Program-made: the position numbers and the translations under genes
Source of the DNA: Owenia fusiformis
Taxonomy: Eukaryota > Annelida > Polychaeta > Sabellida > Oweniidae
Assembly (NCBI GenBank): GCA_903813345.2
Contig: CAIIXF020000001.1
Span: forward strand, 1,676,001-1,740,000
Length of the DNA stretch: 64,000 nt
Direction of reading: 5' to 3'
Shown here: positions 12,611 to 40,572 of the stretch, piece by piece
Position numbering within the stretch: position 1 is the first letter of the stretch
Layout: each line of letters starts with the position of its first letter
Notes under the pieces: generated by a model
What the model saw: the letters and a program-made list of their open reading frames with translations, nothing else
Told to the model about the DNA's origin: nothing
Databases searched by the model: none

Positions 12611-12831
12611 ACAGGGAGTGCCAAAATATTTTGCAACTTTTTTAGTAGGCTAGAAAAGTGTTTTTTTACAGAAACATTCCTTAAGCTAATACTGACTTCA
12701 ATTTTTTTGTCAGATGTTTGAATATTAATGGTAAATTGCTCATGTGTCCGAGATTTACCATTTTTCCTAGAAAATGTGACTTCATATGTCAATAGTCAAT
12801 ACTTGTTGCAAATTTTTTTGGCACACCCTGT
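12611..12831. mobile_element. 221-bp element with ACAGGG-GTGCCAAAA ends
   Basis: The left end ACAGGGAGTGCCAAAA and the right end, read inverted, ACAGGGTGTGCCAAAA, match over about 27 bases, continuing to TTTGCAAC. It lies five bases from the next element at 12837. Similar ends occur at 25143-25297, 47409 and 63390-63819. Confidence 0.7.
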
Positions 12832-12836
12832 ACATA

Positions 12837-13700
12837 GGGGAACATGGGGCAAAACGGCCCTCTGGCCGGGCAAAGTGGCCCATCGAAATATCTTTTGAAC
12901 TATAAAAAGATGGTTCTTCAAAAGTCACATAATCGAATTTTGAAATTTCTGCCACCTTCTCGACGTGGCCCATTTTTAACCAAGCAGCGTCTCGCTTTAA
13001 GTAAGAGGTAATTCTACTTTTCACCCTCTTTTTGTAAATTACCCTTCCAACGAGAATCTCTAAAAAATCCGGAAACAGTAGAATATCTTTTTGATTTAAC
13101 ATCTTACATAGAGTATGCACATTTTTTATTCTTTATTTGTAAAAATTTCGAGCTTCAAATATTAGGCAAATTAAAATGACGTCTATTTGAAAATTCACAT
13201 GTCTTTGGGGCAAAACGGCCCACACATGTTATAACATACAAAAATCTTATTGTGCAAGAACAATTGGTTTTCAAATATAACGATTTTAACATTTGGCTTC
13301 CTTATTTCCTTCCGACACATATCGAATGACTAGAATTATGGTAGGGGTTAAGAATACTTTATCTGTCAAAGGTTTGAACGTCTGGGATAATATGTGTGTG
13401 GACGAGTCTTGTAATTGATTAATTCTGGTTTTAAAATCCATGTAACAGAGGGTGGGCCCTTTTGCCCCACCCATGGGCCGTTTTGCCCCACTCTCGACAC
13501 TATTTTTGACCCGGGGATTTTTGACCATTGAAAAATCAAAGAAGATAGTCCTAGGAAAGTATAAAACACTCGAAAAATGTAAACCACAAACCATTGATAA
13601 AGGGGAACATCAAAGTGCGCGATGATTGACAGATAAGAAAATACCCCGTACAGAACAACTTTAAATTAAATTTTTAGGGCCGTTTTGCCCCGTGTTCCCT
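12837..13700. mobile_element. 864-bp DNA-transposon-like element with GGGGCAAAACGGCC ends
   Basis: Left end GGGAACATGGGGCAAAACGG and inverted right end GGGAACACGGGGCAAAACGG match over about 25 bases, each preceded by TA, which would fit a TA target duplication as in Tc1/mariner-like elements. The motif GGGGCAAAACGGCCC recurs internally near 13207 and, inverted, near 13455-13490. Open frames inside (13120-12782 and 13594-13286, minus strand) show no transposase motif that I recognise. Confidence 0.75.
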
Positions 13701-14469
13701 TACGCAGATCTCCCATTTCGAACCTACATTATCTTTCAGAGAATTGGGCCCAAAATGTTCTTTAATAAGGATCTCGCCTGGTGTGTTGGGGTTTGTTCAA
13801 ACTTGGTACCCGCTGCCCGGTCGAAAAAACCGCCTGGACCCAAAAAAACGAAATCTGCGGGTATCGATATACAAAAACCGGATCCGCCAGGGGTTCACTC
13901 TGGCCAATTTTTGCTTTGGGCATCAACCATGGAAACCGGCCAATTAAATCTGAGAGGAAAAACACATGGAAAAAGTTGTTTCCTATCAATATAACAACTT
14001 CGTTTATTAATCCGTGTTGTCCATACAGCTGATTGCCGCTCTTCAGATTTGAAGATCGTGACGTCACTAGTTAAGAATAAAAAAGCGAAAGATCAGAGGT
14101 TTGTATTGCATTTACACCTTATTTAATTGCAATATTACTTCAAAAGATGGTGTATATTAAGGACATAACAATGAATTGATGTTCAGTTGTATTACCCTTC
14201 AATTTTGATCAAAATTTGAAGATATATCGCTCGAATAATCATATTTGTTTTTTAGTCTAATTTATTTTAGACAGGTGAGTGAGGACCCGTTTTATTTTTT
14301 ATTCATATGATTCAATTCAAATTCGTGTTCAAACTGCAACCAGGCTCCGGGTGACCCTGGCTCTTATTGGTTACAATGTTCCTAATTATTCGTTGCAACA
14401 ATAGGAGTTGGGACGTGCATCGACCTCAGGAGTCTGGTTCACAGTGAACAGAAGCATTTATTGGAGACC

Positions 14470-15355
14470 CTATCTGTTGCAAGACTAACGCCTGGCGTAA
14501 CCGTCACCATGTTATTCAGAGTTTTTTAAGTAGCGCAAGGATCCTGCCATGACCGTGGTAATGTTATCGTGAAAGCCTGGTATAACCGCGACAATGCTGT
14601 ATTATATTGCAATGCCTGCCATGACCGTGACAATGTAATATAGTTCTGCAAGGCTTGGTATGACCGTAACAATGTAATATAGTACTGCAAGGCCTGGCAT
14701 GATCGTGACAATGTAATATAGTATTGCAAGTTCAGGTATGAGAGTTAAGTGGTAATGTAGAAATTTATGATTGCTATAATTGACCGTGACAATGTGTATT
14801 TGAAAACCTGGCATGACCATGACAATGTATTATGGGATCGCAAAGCCTGGTATGACCGTGACAATGTAATATAGTATTGCAAGGCCAGGTATGAGGGTGG
14901 TAATGTAGAGATTTAGGCTTAGTTCTACTATGACCGTTATAATGTATTGCAATGACTAGTAAATATGTATGACATTAATGCCAGGAATATCCTTAACAAT
15001 TTTAAGTGATCCTCATTACAATTAAACAGTTAATACTATGATCATGGTGTTTAACTACCTTAATCATGTCAAAATCAAAATTACTACTATACATTAATAT
15101 TCACATTCGCTTATAAACCACAATAAAGGCTACGGTCGCGCCCGGCTTCCACGATAACACTTCCAGGGTCATGACCGGCCTTGTAATAGAATACAGCATT
15201 GTCACGGTTATACCAGCCTGTCACAGTTATACCAGGCTTACACGATAACACTACCACGGTCATGGCAGGATCCTTGCGCTACTTAAAAAACACTGATTAA
15301 CATGGTGACGGTTGTGGCAGGCGTAAGTCTTGCAATAGATAGCATGTGATTTATT
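14470..15355. mobile_element. Inverted-repeat element enclosing a minisatellite
   Basis: A left arm at about 14470-14605 (GCAAGACTAACGCC, then CCGTCACCATGTTA, then GTAGCGCAAGGATCCTGCCA) is repeated in inverse at about 15185-15350 with high identity. Between the arms lie several imperfect units of about 40-55 bases built on ATGACCGTGACAATGTAATA. No coding sequence is evident. The large arms and the tandem core suggest a foldback-type mobile element. Confidence 0.8.
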
Positions 15356-15421
15356 GACATACATGGCGTAGAATTAACTGAACACAGCTGGCTCAATGAC
15401 TTCTCTCAGCTCGGTAGAGTA

Positions 15422-15963
15422 ACGTAGAATAATGGAAATAGAGTCTAGTTGAAAGCCCATGGACTGATGAATCTCGGATCCAACTATGTCATAAAATGGC
15501 GGAAATCAAAATATTCACAAATTTGGCGGATAGATTATTCAGCAAAAATTAAATACGATTTTCATATAGTACGTACATCACTATAGTAGAATATGATGAA
15601 TCCTTAGTATTTAGAGATTATTAGATCATTAACGAATGGTTTGAAATGAAGGCGATATGCCGTTTTTTTAAAGTTCATAATCGCGGCGGCCAATGGGAGA
15701 TTTAATCAATTAATCCCAAAAATGAGCATATTCAATGGCGGACATGGATAGATTATGGGTACATCCAGCTATTTTATATATCAAAACATCTGTATCGATC
15801 TATATTTAACAAAAACCCGATGGATCCTAAGAAGTGAGTCATTTGCTTAAAAGTTGTTTCAATTTTAAATTCTGATGAAGGCTTTCTATTGAAATCTGTG
15901 GGTGGACCATGAAATGCTGATTTTCATGCATGCGTTGTGTTGTTATTTCCATTATTCTACGCC
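15422..15963. mobile_element. Possible 540-bp MITE-like element
   Basis: The left end CGTAGAATAATGGAAATA reappears in exact inverse, TATTTCCATTATTCTACG, near 15946-15963. It directly follows the preceding inverted-repeat element and shares the GCGTAGAAT end sequence with it. No coding potential. Only one full copy is seen in this window. Confidence 0.55.
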
Positions 15964-16395
15964 ATGGGCAAGCACCCCTTTTGTTATTATTTATTTACCA
16001 GAAGTGTGGAAAGCCCAGAGGTCTTAGACTGAACACTCAGATAACAATATGTTCCCATATCAATCTGTCAAATTTCAATACGTTCCCATACCATCACATC
16101 CCCTCCTAACTATAACTGCCACCATCTGGCCACCAGATCTGGCAGATTTGGTCTTATTCCAGACCAAAAAATTTCAAAACACACAAGAGGTGATCAGGAT
16201 ATTAGTATAAATTGTTAAGCCATAATTTATTGTAAATCTTGAACATTTTGCATGCTAAAATCTTACAATATTTCAATTTTTCAGTTTATATGAGGATCCA
16301 CCAATGATGTGCTATATGTGTAGGTGACTAAAGCAATGAGATTGTGATATACCAGGAGAAAGGAAGTGGAAGTTATGAGATAGGTGCTACTTTTA

Positions 16396-32230
<15,835 letters not shown>

Positions 32231-33854
32231 ATTTCACCAATGTTTGGTGGTAAAATGTATAGGGTTATATAAAACATAAGTGCTCTTACAGTACGTGCTT
32301 CTGATATGCTTCATCAGCAGTCTCACTTCTGCTTTCGGGAATTCAACTGAAGCAGATATGATGAGGAGTTACCCCAAGCAGTGTGGATCAGGCTCCACCA
32401 GCACGATACAGTGTAGCCCCACAAGATGATAAGTTGAAGACCATTCAGCAGATTCAGGCCTTATCTTTATAAGATTTCAAACTTTATAGTAAAAATGTTA
32501 AAACAGGGAAATACATTCATACAGAACCACTTGACTTTAAAGCTATAGATGCTATGGCTAGTTTGCAATGTAGATATAATGACGGGCATTTAATAGGGGT
32601 TGGATGAATTATCAATGCGTAAATTAATTTATTGACGAAAATGCTTGATTGACATTCTGATCCACCCCCTTTAGGTGTGACATATTGTCAATCATTCTGG
32701 AAGAAATATGAAGGAACCTTAAGGTAACAATAAAGACCCTTCACATAAATATCTGTACTTGCCTCAAAGAAATCATTCCTATATATTAACATGATATCAG
32801 TATTATGAGTGTATTAATTGTATTGTTTAAGCTTTGATCACCTTTGATTCGATCTTTAATCACTTGAATGTTTAATTTATTATAAGCCTCCTTCATGTAA
32901 ATGTATGTTTAAATGTTAAGTATTGAACATGTCTTGTATATATTGTAAAACTATAATCACTATTTATTTGAATGTTATTTATTAAGTTGAGTTGCCACAT
33001 TTTGCAATTCAGTTATTGACTTCTGATGCCAAACTTCTTCAGCAAATCATGTATATATCCAAACATGTTTCTAATCTGAACACCTCTCAGTGTCAACACT
33101 TCTTGGTCCCATTTTGGCATTCAGATTATACATATCTGATTCGTTGAATTTCACTATTTTTAATTTATAGTAGAATATGCAATTTATTTTCTGTCTGGCA
33201 TAATAGTTTCTAACCATTACAATTTTACAGTGGTGCAAACATGACATAATTTCATCATTATATTGAGCATATTAAGACATGTAAGAACAAAGGCTGCCAA
33301 TTTTAATACAAAAAGTTGTGTATTTTAGCTTTTTAGCTATGGGCGTGATTTTGTTGTTCAGTGACAAGAAAAAGCATAATAAAATGAGAATCATAAATGC
33401 ATCTGATTTATGTTTTATGTAAGCTCATTGTGAATGAAGACTCATATAGATGGCACATCAGTAGTGCGATGCTCTTAACTTCCTGTTGAGCCAACGGTAT
33501 CTACGCCATCGTTTGACAATCCTCAAAGATAGGCTTGTCCACTAAAAGACAATTATGTTGTATTTGTGTGTGTGTGTCAATTTATTATGTCTTTTATTAT
33601 CCCATCATAAGCAGTAAATCAGATCTTAGTTGTTATATACAATATTATAAAGCTGTCCTCTTCATAAGGGTGTAGGTGTGATCGTAAAAGATAATTGGCT
33701 GCCATTTAGCTGTCTGCATCCTTAAAAATGTCACTCGTAAATCTTACTCTTTATGTACAGGATTTTAATCAGATAATGTACTTGGTAATTGTTAGCAGAA
33801 GAATAATATCCTTGGATTTCGAGAATGTTTTTCGAGAATCATGTCCGATGTGTC
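32231..33854. other. PHTF 3' UTR and convergent intergenic region
   Basis: No coding exon is seen. AATAAA at 32730-32735 is a plausible PHTF polyadenylation signal, 500 bases after the stop. On the opposite strand AATAAA occurs at 33598-33593 and could serve the convergent chitin-binding gene, about 255 bases beyond its stop. A short (TG)n run is at about 33565-33577. Confidence 0.5.
32730..32735 (+). terminator. Putative PHTF polyadenylation signal
   Basis: AATAAA, the first canonical signal after the TAG at 32228-32230. Confidence 0.5.
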
Positions 33855-35206
33855 TCAGTAGCATGGCAGGTCACCGCCGGTACATGGGTCACCAGTTGCG
33901 TAGTCCGCGGGGACAGTTGTTCCTGGTTCGCACTCCATCGATTGTGGCATAAGCTTTGTCTTGGCACTATCAGCCCATACGCATTGGTAATATTTGCATC
34001 GATTGTATGGATCCACCATGAATTGACCCGCGTGGTCACACGTTCCAATCCTTGGTTGGTCTGAAAATAATTGCATTTGGAAGTTGTAAATGAATTGAAA
34101 TTATATATATTGCTGTTATAATCAATACAAAGGATTTTTTATGACTTCCCCAATCCCCATCCCCAGTTCAACAACCTTTGCAGTACATGTTTCATTTTCG
34201 ATATCATTGCTTAGTTTGTGCATGGACGTATATCAACATAATTTCGCGTATCGGGTGTTTTAAAATCAAAGACAATGCAGAGACCTGTTTGAAATAGTTC
34301 TTCCAATGGACTACCATGTTAAATCCATTTTCATTTATGATCACAATTACCCTTTGCATTCGTTTGACTTCACTTCTTAAAAGAGAGCTTCGTCTTCGTA
34401 GTTTAACTAGACTCTGCACGCAGGGTAGATCACAATTCAACTACTTTTTCATCAGCGTTTACACAAGACATCATGTTTCGAGATATATTACAAAATTCCT
34501 CTTACTTTCAATGATGCCGAACAGCTGGACCTCTTCGGGAGTTGATTGTGCACAACCGGCCCACTCAAGCATCTGAAGGCAATCGGCTTCATTGCTCGAG
34601 TACTGGCAATCGTTGGTGAAGTCCCATGTGATAGGCCTGCTGTACGTACTCAGACACCAGGCGTCTGTTCCTTTGGTCCAATCCGTTCTAGAGCCGCCCA
34701 CATTTATGTACCACATGTGCGTGGAGCCGAGCTGACAGGAGGCCTTGCCGTTTTCGGGAGGGTTGGAGGTGGAGAGAGGACATGTCTCGGGGTTGAGGGA
34801 GGTCTCCTTCAGGATACAATGGGAGTTGGTGAAGTAGTAACCATCTGGGCATTCCAACGCCGCTCCTAAAATGTTGAATATAAAATATTTGTACTTCTTC
34901 TTTTGTGATTATCCTGTTAGTTTGTGTCAGTCTTAACCATTTAGAATGGATCGGTTTTTATGTCCCCACCAGAAGTGATGACATATTATTTTTTGTGGAC
35001 GGCGGTTGGTGTTCGACGTCTGTAGCAAATGGCAGGTAGTGACATGTTAATGCCCTGTTTTGATGTTTTCATGCGATTTGATTTTCTACTTTATCTTGTT
35101 TTTTGTGTGAGCGTTTGACAATATTTATGTCTTACTCACCCTGTGCGGCGTATATCAACTGGGACACGGTCATCAGGGCTCCTACTAGGCTAGTCATCTT
35201 GAACAT
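33855..35206 (-). CDS. Secreted Cys-rich protein with probable chitin-binding (peritrophin-A/CBM14) domain
   Basis: Minus-strand exons 35206-35140, 34865-34506 and 34060-33855 join in phase to about 210 residues. Residues 1 to about 21 (MFKMTSLVGALMTVSQLIYA) form a signal peptide. The middle part (about 23-142) is Cys-rich, starting LECPDGYYF, and is not a domain I recognise. The C-terminal exon has GTCDHAGQFMVDPYNRC, KYYQC and four further cysteines, six in all, with the C-x(n)-C-x4-C spacing of a CBM14 chitin-binding domain; the aromatic KYYQC matches the family's consensus. A secreted role in chitin or mucus binding is inferred. A 5' exon (ending 35753, donor GTAAGT) ends in ATG and would splice directly to the ATG at 35206, so translation might start one codon earlier. 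The domain call is from the cysteine pattern only and is moderate. Confidence 0.75.
34965..35070 (-). repeat. Dispersed repeat (GTCACCACCTG family), copy 2
   Basis: Read on the minus strand it follows the order of 4255-4395: GGCATTAACATG, TCACTACCTGCCATTT, ACAGACGTCGAACACC, CCGTCCACAAAA. It lies in intron 1 of the chitin-binding gene's coding region. Confidence 0.55.
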
Positions 35207-35752
35207 CTACAACATTAACATTGTCATCAATAGGTTTATCATATTATCTCATGAGAGATATTAATTCAAAGACATGATTTATCCTGTGGACCTTTAATTG
35301 CGTCGATGCAAAATTTAGTGTCATCCTCCTAAATATGCATTTTCATCACATTTATTATGAAATTGAATTAATTAAATGAAATCGTATGCATGATCTGTCA
35401 CGTAGGGTCATTGGAATTATATGCGTAAATAAAACACTTTACTCGCTAGCGTTTTTTGAATTGAGGTGATAAAAGATCTCCGACTATTTTGCATATATGG
35501 AACTTTATGTCCGCATCAGATTAGGGATATGTTCACGTCAACAATGAAGTACTAATGATAAGATGACTAGTTTCATTATTGCAGTCTGGGTTAATACATT
35601 TGAAATAAATGTAACATATTGAAATAAAAAAAACTACACACATAATGATGTCTATTGAACTAACAACGAATTAATATTGTGTAATTATAAAGATTCATTC
35701 CAGTAATTTGAAATCCTTTCGTTTTCTGAATGTTGAAAAAACTTCCACTTAC

Positions 35753-35844
35753 CATATAATTCTGTTGGCTTGATTTGATTGTTGAAAACTTTTTAGGCTC
35801 TTCAATATAGTTGTGCCCTCCAGTTGTAGCAAGTGGTTTATATA
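35753..35844 (-). promoter_or_regulatory. TATA-type promoter and 5' untranslated exon of the chitin-binding gene
   Basis: On the minus strand TATATAAA lies at 35844-35837. A start site about 30 bases downstream would give a short first exon of 55-60 bases ending at 35753 with the consensus donor ATG|GTAAGT. The acceptor GTTGTAG sits immediately before the coding ATG at 35206. TATA promoters are typical of tightly regulated, highly expressed secreted-protein genes; that inference applies here. Confidence 0.6.
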
Positions 35845-35859
35845 GATTTCAGCAAGTTT

Positions 35860-37640
35860 ATAATGGTGTTTATTTGTCTCTTGAGAAGACACTGACGTAT
35901 CTAATTATCAAAGTAGTAAGTGTTTGTCTTCAATTATAAATTCTAATTTGACATTTTCTGTCCAATCACATTGATTTGGATTTATTTCATTTGTTTTTGG
36001 GATGGCCATGATCTTGTTTAATTAAAGAAAAGCCAAACTGTATACCGTTTGAAAGAAATTTTAGAATCCATCACAGCAAAACATGTAGAATAAAACGCTA
36101 CATTCTTTCTGCGGATAATGCGTCTGGGGGAGTTATTCTTGTCATAAAAAATAGAAACTGGAATCGCAACCTTTTGTTCATAGCATACTCATGTACAACC
36201 AAATTCATCCTAATTAATCTCAATAAATTGTGCAGATAATAGTATTGGCAATTTTATATTTGTTTTCGTATTCTTTACAACGATCATTGACGTTTGAGGA
36301 AGTTTAGAGATAACACCTTCTTAGAGGTCACTCATTATCATCAAACATGTGTTAAGCTACGCAATTCGAATCGTGATCAACCACATGTAATGCATAATAT
36401 TGATGATGACGAGAAAAGATATTGCAATGGAATACCAGAATTAAAACAATTTAAATTGTGAGCACGTTGAATCAAATAAGTTCTTAAACATTGGCTAGAT
36501 ATTCAAGGAGCGACAAAACTAAAGATGATTTTAGACTTGCTTTGTAAAAAGGGGATAAAGGGATTCACCACCGGAATTTTTTTTTGAAAAATGTATTGTA
36601 CAGTATATTGTGCTCTCTTCAAACTCTAATTTGTTAATCTTTTTTCAACATTGCTTTTTTCCTTTTGTGTGGGGTGGGGGGCTGCGATCACATCCGTCAC
36701 ACCCATCTAATCAAAAACTATGAAGTTTTCTTTTAAGGAGCAAGGTCGAACGAATACAAAGGGTATAAAAAGCCTACATTTTGCCATTCATATTCTCGTT
36801 AAAGTTCTGATTTTGTTTTATGATTTTGAAAAAATGAATGTCCCCTGGACATTTCTGCTTTTTAAATCTGACTATTTGATCAGATGTCTCAAAATACGCA
36901 CTGGTTATAAGGAAACATTGACGCGATGCTTTCAGGCCCTATTCTTTGCTGGAACCTTATAATGGGAGGGAGCTATTTCAATGATTTTATCATATTCCAT
37001 AGATTACTACACGGGAGTGCTGAGAACCTGTGTTTATTACATTCAAAAGATCACGTTTGGCTTTTGAAGTTAGGTTGTTCTCTGTAATGGCATACGATAC
37101 TCGATACTTTAAACGTTGTCTATTACAGTAAGTACCCCCCCCCCCCCCTTTATAACCGAGACTAAATGGCTGACTGTGTGGTCCAGGGCGGCTACTGCTG
37201 AAAGAGTATTTACTTTGTCCCCATTACATGATAGATTGGAAGATGAAGTTTTCTTTTAAATAATAGCAAAATCGAATTATTGGAAAGAGCAGTTGGAATC
37301 CCAGGGTTGGAATTGAGGATTATACTTTCACAAATATAAGATAAAGAGGGACTCTGTATATGCTAAATCAGAATGGAAACCCGTGAAAAGTCAAGATGAA
37401 ATGTTTAACATTAACCCGCACTTTGTATTATATGATACATAACAACCGTTTTCATTATTCATTCATAAAGCCTCAAATATGTGAACTGTTTTATATCGGG
37501 GACCATCCAAGTGAAACGTGTTGAACAAAAATAGAAGTAAACGCCTAACAGGATATTGATATGAGATGCCTTATATTTCGCCATCGATTGTGTTTGGTTG
37601 AGCTAATTAGGAGTCCTTAGGAGGCGTCCAAAGGACCAAG
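35860..37640. other. Intergenic region between divergent genes
   Basis: This lies between the minus-strand chitin-binding gene and the plus-strand proline-rich gene. AT-rich, with a poly-C run at about 37136-37148 and a G-rich run at about 36671. No coding exon or inverted-repeat element was recognised. Confidence 0.5.
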
Positions 37641-40572
37641 ATGGTATGGGTTCGAAAGCCAAGGACGTACGTGTCCCCGGGTCAGCCAAGACTGCAGAAA
37701 AGGTAAGAGTATGTGAATTGGATATTGAAATGTATCATGGTTTGTCAACATTGTTGATTATTGTGTTAAATTGAGGATGGGTGAAAAAGTTCAACAAACA
37801 CAATACCTCAAACCTAGCATGAAGAAATAATAATCTCATTTCTTCATCCTAGCTCAAACCACCACTGTTGAGTAAAACCGATACCATAAACGCGGTCATA
37901 CTTGGGGGTACACATTGTGGGATCCACAGCCTTTACTATCCTTTTGGAATAGTTCAGACTAGATCTATCTACCCTTCCCCCACGAGTGTATGAGATCGTT
38001 GATCCACGTTGATGTGTGTTCGGTTTGGGAGGTGGTTTTACCCGGGCGTACCATGATATTTTTATATGTCTCTGGATAAACAATGAGTTCTTCAATAGTC
38101 ATATTTTAAACGATTTTTAAGTTTTTGAGTTTTTAATGAAATGATATTTGGATGATAAAATTGTTTTCAAAGTTTGCAAAGGGGTTTTCTACATTCGGCA
38201 TGTTGAGGTCGCATTGGTCTTCATAATCGAGATAAAAGTTTGTTTTCTTACCCCCATGACCTTTTTCAAACCTGATTTCGCTTTTTTAAAGAACGCTTTT
38301 TTAAAGAACGCACCATTCACCTTTTTAAAACTACAAAAGTCAAATTCCTTTCTGTATAAGAAATCAACCGACCAACCAGAATCAGTATCAAAGGATGTAT
38401 AGAAACGAAAGAAATTTACAACAAAGTTGCAAAGCTTTGTATAATAAACCTCGTAAAGCACTTGGGGCATGGTTCAGTCTTTGGAGGATTCAATTTTTGT
38501 AATATTAAGATTATTCAATCTCCCGTGCTGAATTGTAGATGTATTAATACACTCGTAGGCCTACATGTATGTCTTATAGATCTAACATTTGTCTAGTCAA
38601 AATGCCAGAATTGCAAAATTGTTTATCTTTGTTATTTCAACCTTCATCTTTGCGCAATTGAAATGCTCGTTCACTATAGAAGTAATCTACACTAAAAAAA
38701 TCAGTATTTTTCCACATTTAGATTATTACAGCCCTGTCTATATCATCATTCAATTTGGAACCAGATAGCGAATTATCATCCACAGTTTCACATATTTGAA
38801 ACTAATGTAATCTTTGACTAGACGAGTTTCACAGTACAAATACTATGAGAGCACTTAACTTAATACATCTAGGTAAGCATTAGCTAAGATTGAATAATCT
38901 TTTAAAACTTTAAAAATTGAACCCTTCAAAGACTGTATCACGCCCCACGTACGTAAGTCGTTGGTACGTTGGTGCGAGGTACGAGTTTTTTATACAAAGC
39001 CAAGTTGCAAACCATCCTTCCCAATAATGTCAACGGTTCGTGTTTTAAAACGGAAAACATCCGTTGTAAAACAGAATATATATGGATATACATGTAGTTA
39101 TCTAAATGGCATATACATGTATTTATTCAGCTTTGGGGTTTATTTTCAGATTGCCACAATCTCAGCAAGCAGCACGTCTACCTACTCAGCCACATAATCC
39201 AGTTCCTCATGCTCGGCGACAAATACCCAAAACTCACGATTATGTCAACATACGTCCACAGTCATATGATGCAACCAGGCAAAGACCTAATCCTGAAAAG
39301 TTACCAACTGCACCTAAGGTTCGTCCGAATCCTGAGACGAAGGACCATTATTTTGAAAAATGGACACGATTCAGAACGAAAATGAACAAAGGACTTATCG
39401 AAATGATACGCAATCCTAAACTAAAGAAACGCCTGGACAATGGTGCCGTTCCTTTCTTCCGCGTAGATAGTAGAACATGTCACTACGCTTTGGATCACGC
39501 TACACAAGAATATATAGAAGGCCGCAAAGTGTCGGCCAACCTCCCCGCTGAGACGTTCGTAGAATTTGGGATACCAAGAGCAAAGTTTGTTCGAAATTGG
39601 GACGGTTGGTCCGAACCCAAACCCAGGTCTCCAAGGTATATGACCAAGAGGGCTGAATCTTGGTCGGATAGACATATTAACAATCTAGAATCAGTAACCA
39701 AGAGTGAGTCGTGGTCGGATTTGAACAGCAACACTAGATATGGAAGACGATCAAGAGCCGAATCGACTCAACCAAGAATCTTAGAAAGGACCGATTGGGA
39801 TGAATATGGTAGTAGTGAAGATGACTTTGTATCTGTTCCGAAAGAGGATGATCATATTCGAGTAACGCAGTCACAAAGCTTTAGGTCGCCATATCCAAAG
39901 TACGGCTCGCTAATTAGGGAGCCCTCATTTGATCAAGTTGATCTTAATAGTCCTCCAATGAGTAACAGTGATTCTAAAGATGATGACATATCTAATGTTA
40001 ACGGAGCGCCAACAGACTTTGAAGCATTGTCTTTCTACCGTGCTACTGGCAAAAACGAGTTCCTTAAACCAAAGAAACGCCAGGCTCCTCTTCCTCCGAT
40101 AGCGCCACCTCCCCCACCTTTGCCACCTCTTCCCGAGTCATTGCCGCCCCTTCTATCGCCTATTTCTGGGGTAAAGGATTTATCCGATGTCTCCACAACA
40201 CTGAGAGATCGCAGTCGCTACACTGGAGATAGTTTAATCCCGGCATTCACGCGAAATAATCACGATGGGTCATTGGGAGGGAAGAGACCTTCTATAGATC
40301 TTGACTCAACAACCAGATTCAAGTTACGGAGTTGGAGCGGAGGGGTAAGCAACTCGTACACACGAGATCCAACGTCTTCATACAATAGAACAGAAGTCAC
40401 GGGTAATAAACGGGATACGACCCCTATGGAAAAACACCACGGTGATAATACGCCCAGGGTGTCTCAGAAATCCCTAGGGCCCGGTGACTTTAGGATACGT
40501 AATACGAATCCCACGTTGTATATGGTGGACGGGGATGAAAGCTCCGAGTCGGACACTGATATCCTTTATTAA
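37641..40572 (+). CDS. Unrecognised proline-rich protein, two exons
   Basis: Exon 1 (37641-37702) encodes MVWVRKPRTYVSPGQPRLQK and ends AAAAG|GTAAGA. Exon 2 starts after TATTTTCAG at 39150 and completes the split AGA codon, giving about 494 residues. The ATG context (AAGATGG) is good. I do not recognise the family. Roughly residues 80-190 look globular and basic (for example HYFEKWTRFRTKMNKGLIEM). The motif ESWSD occurs twice near 190-215. Residues about 332-356 are a proline tract (APLPPIAPPPPPLPPLP) of the kind bound by EVH1, SH3 or profilin. The rest is Ser/Asp-rich and probably disordered, with an acidic end (SSESDTDILY). A cytoplasmic scaffold or actin-related role is possible but unproven. 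The long uninterrupted exon and exact phase match support a real gene. Confidence 0.78.
38915..39005 (+). repeat. Dispersed repeat in the proline-rich gene's intron
   Basis: It shares AATTGAACCCTTCAAAGACT, the following TGTATCA and a distal TTTTTATACAAAGCC with 17916-18002. It ends about 145 bases upstream of the exon 2 acceptor. Confidence 0.6.

Larger units (their letters stand above)
9996..16395. other. Intergenic region between the transporter and PHTF genes
   Basis: The 3' UTR of the transporter runs to about 10.3 kb. From there to the PHTF start codon no coding exon is supportable. The sequence from 12.3 to 16.0 kb is a cluster of inverted-repeat elements and minisatellites, listed individually. 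A probable PHTF 5' untranslated exon begins after an acceptor-like CAATTTTTCAG ending near 16285. Confidence 0.6.

Noticed and set aside
12782-13594. Minus-strand frames of 112 and 102 residues as transposase
   Set aside because: No DDE or DNA-binding motif is visible, the frames overlap each other's phases, and parts are translations of the terminal repeat motif.
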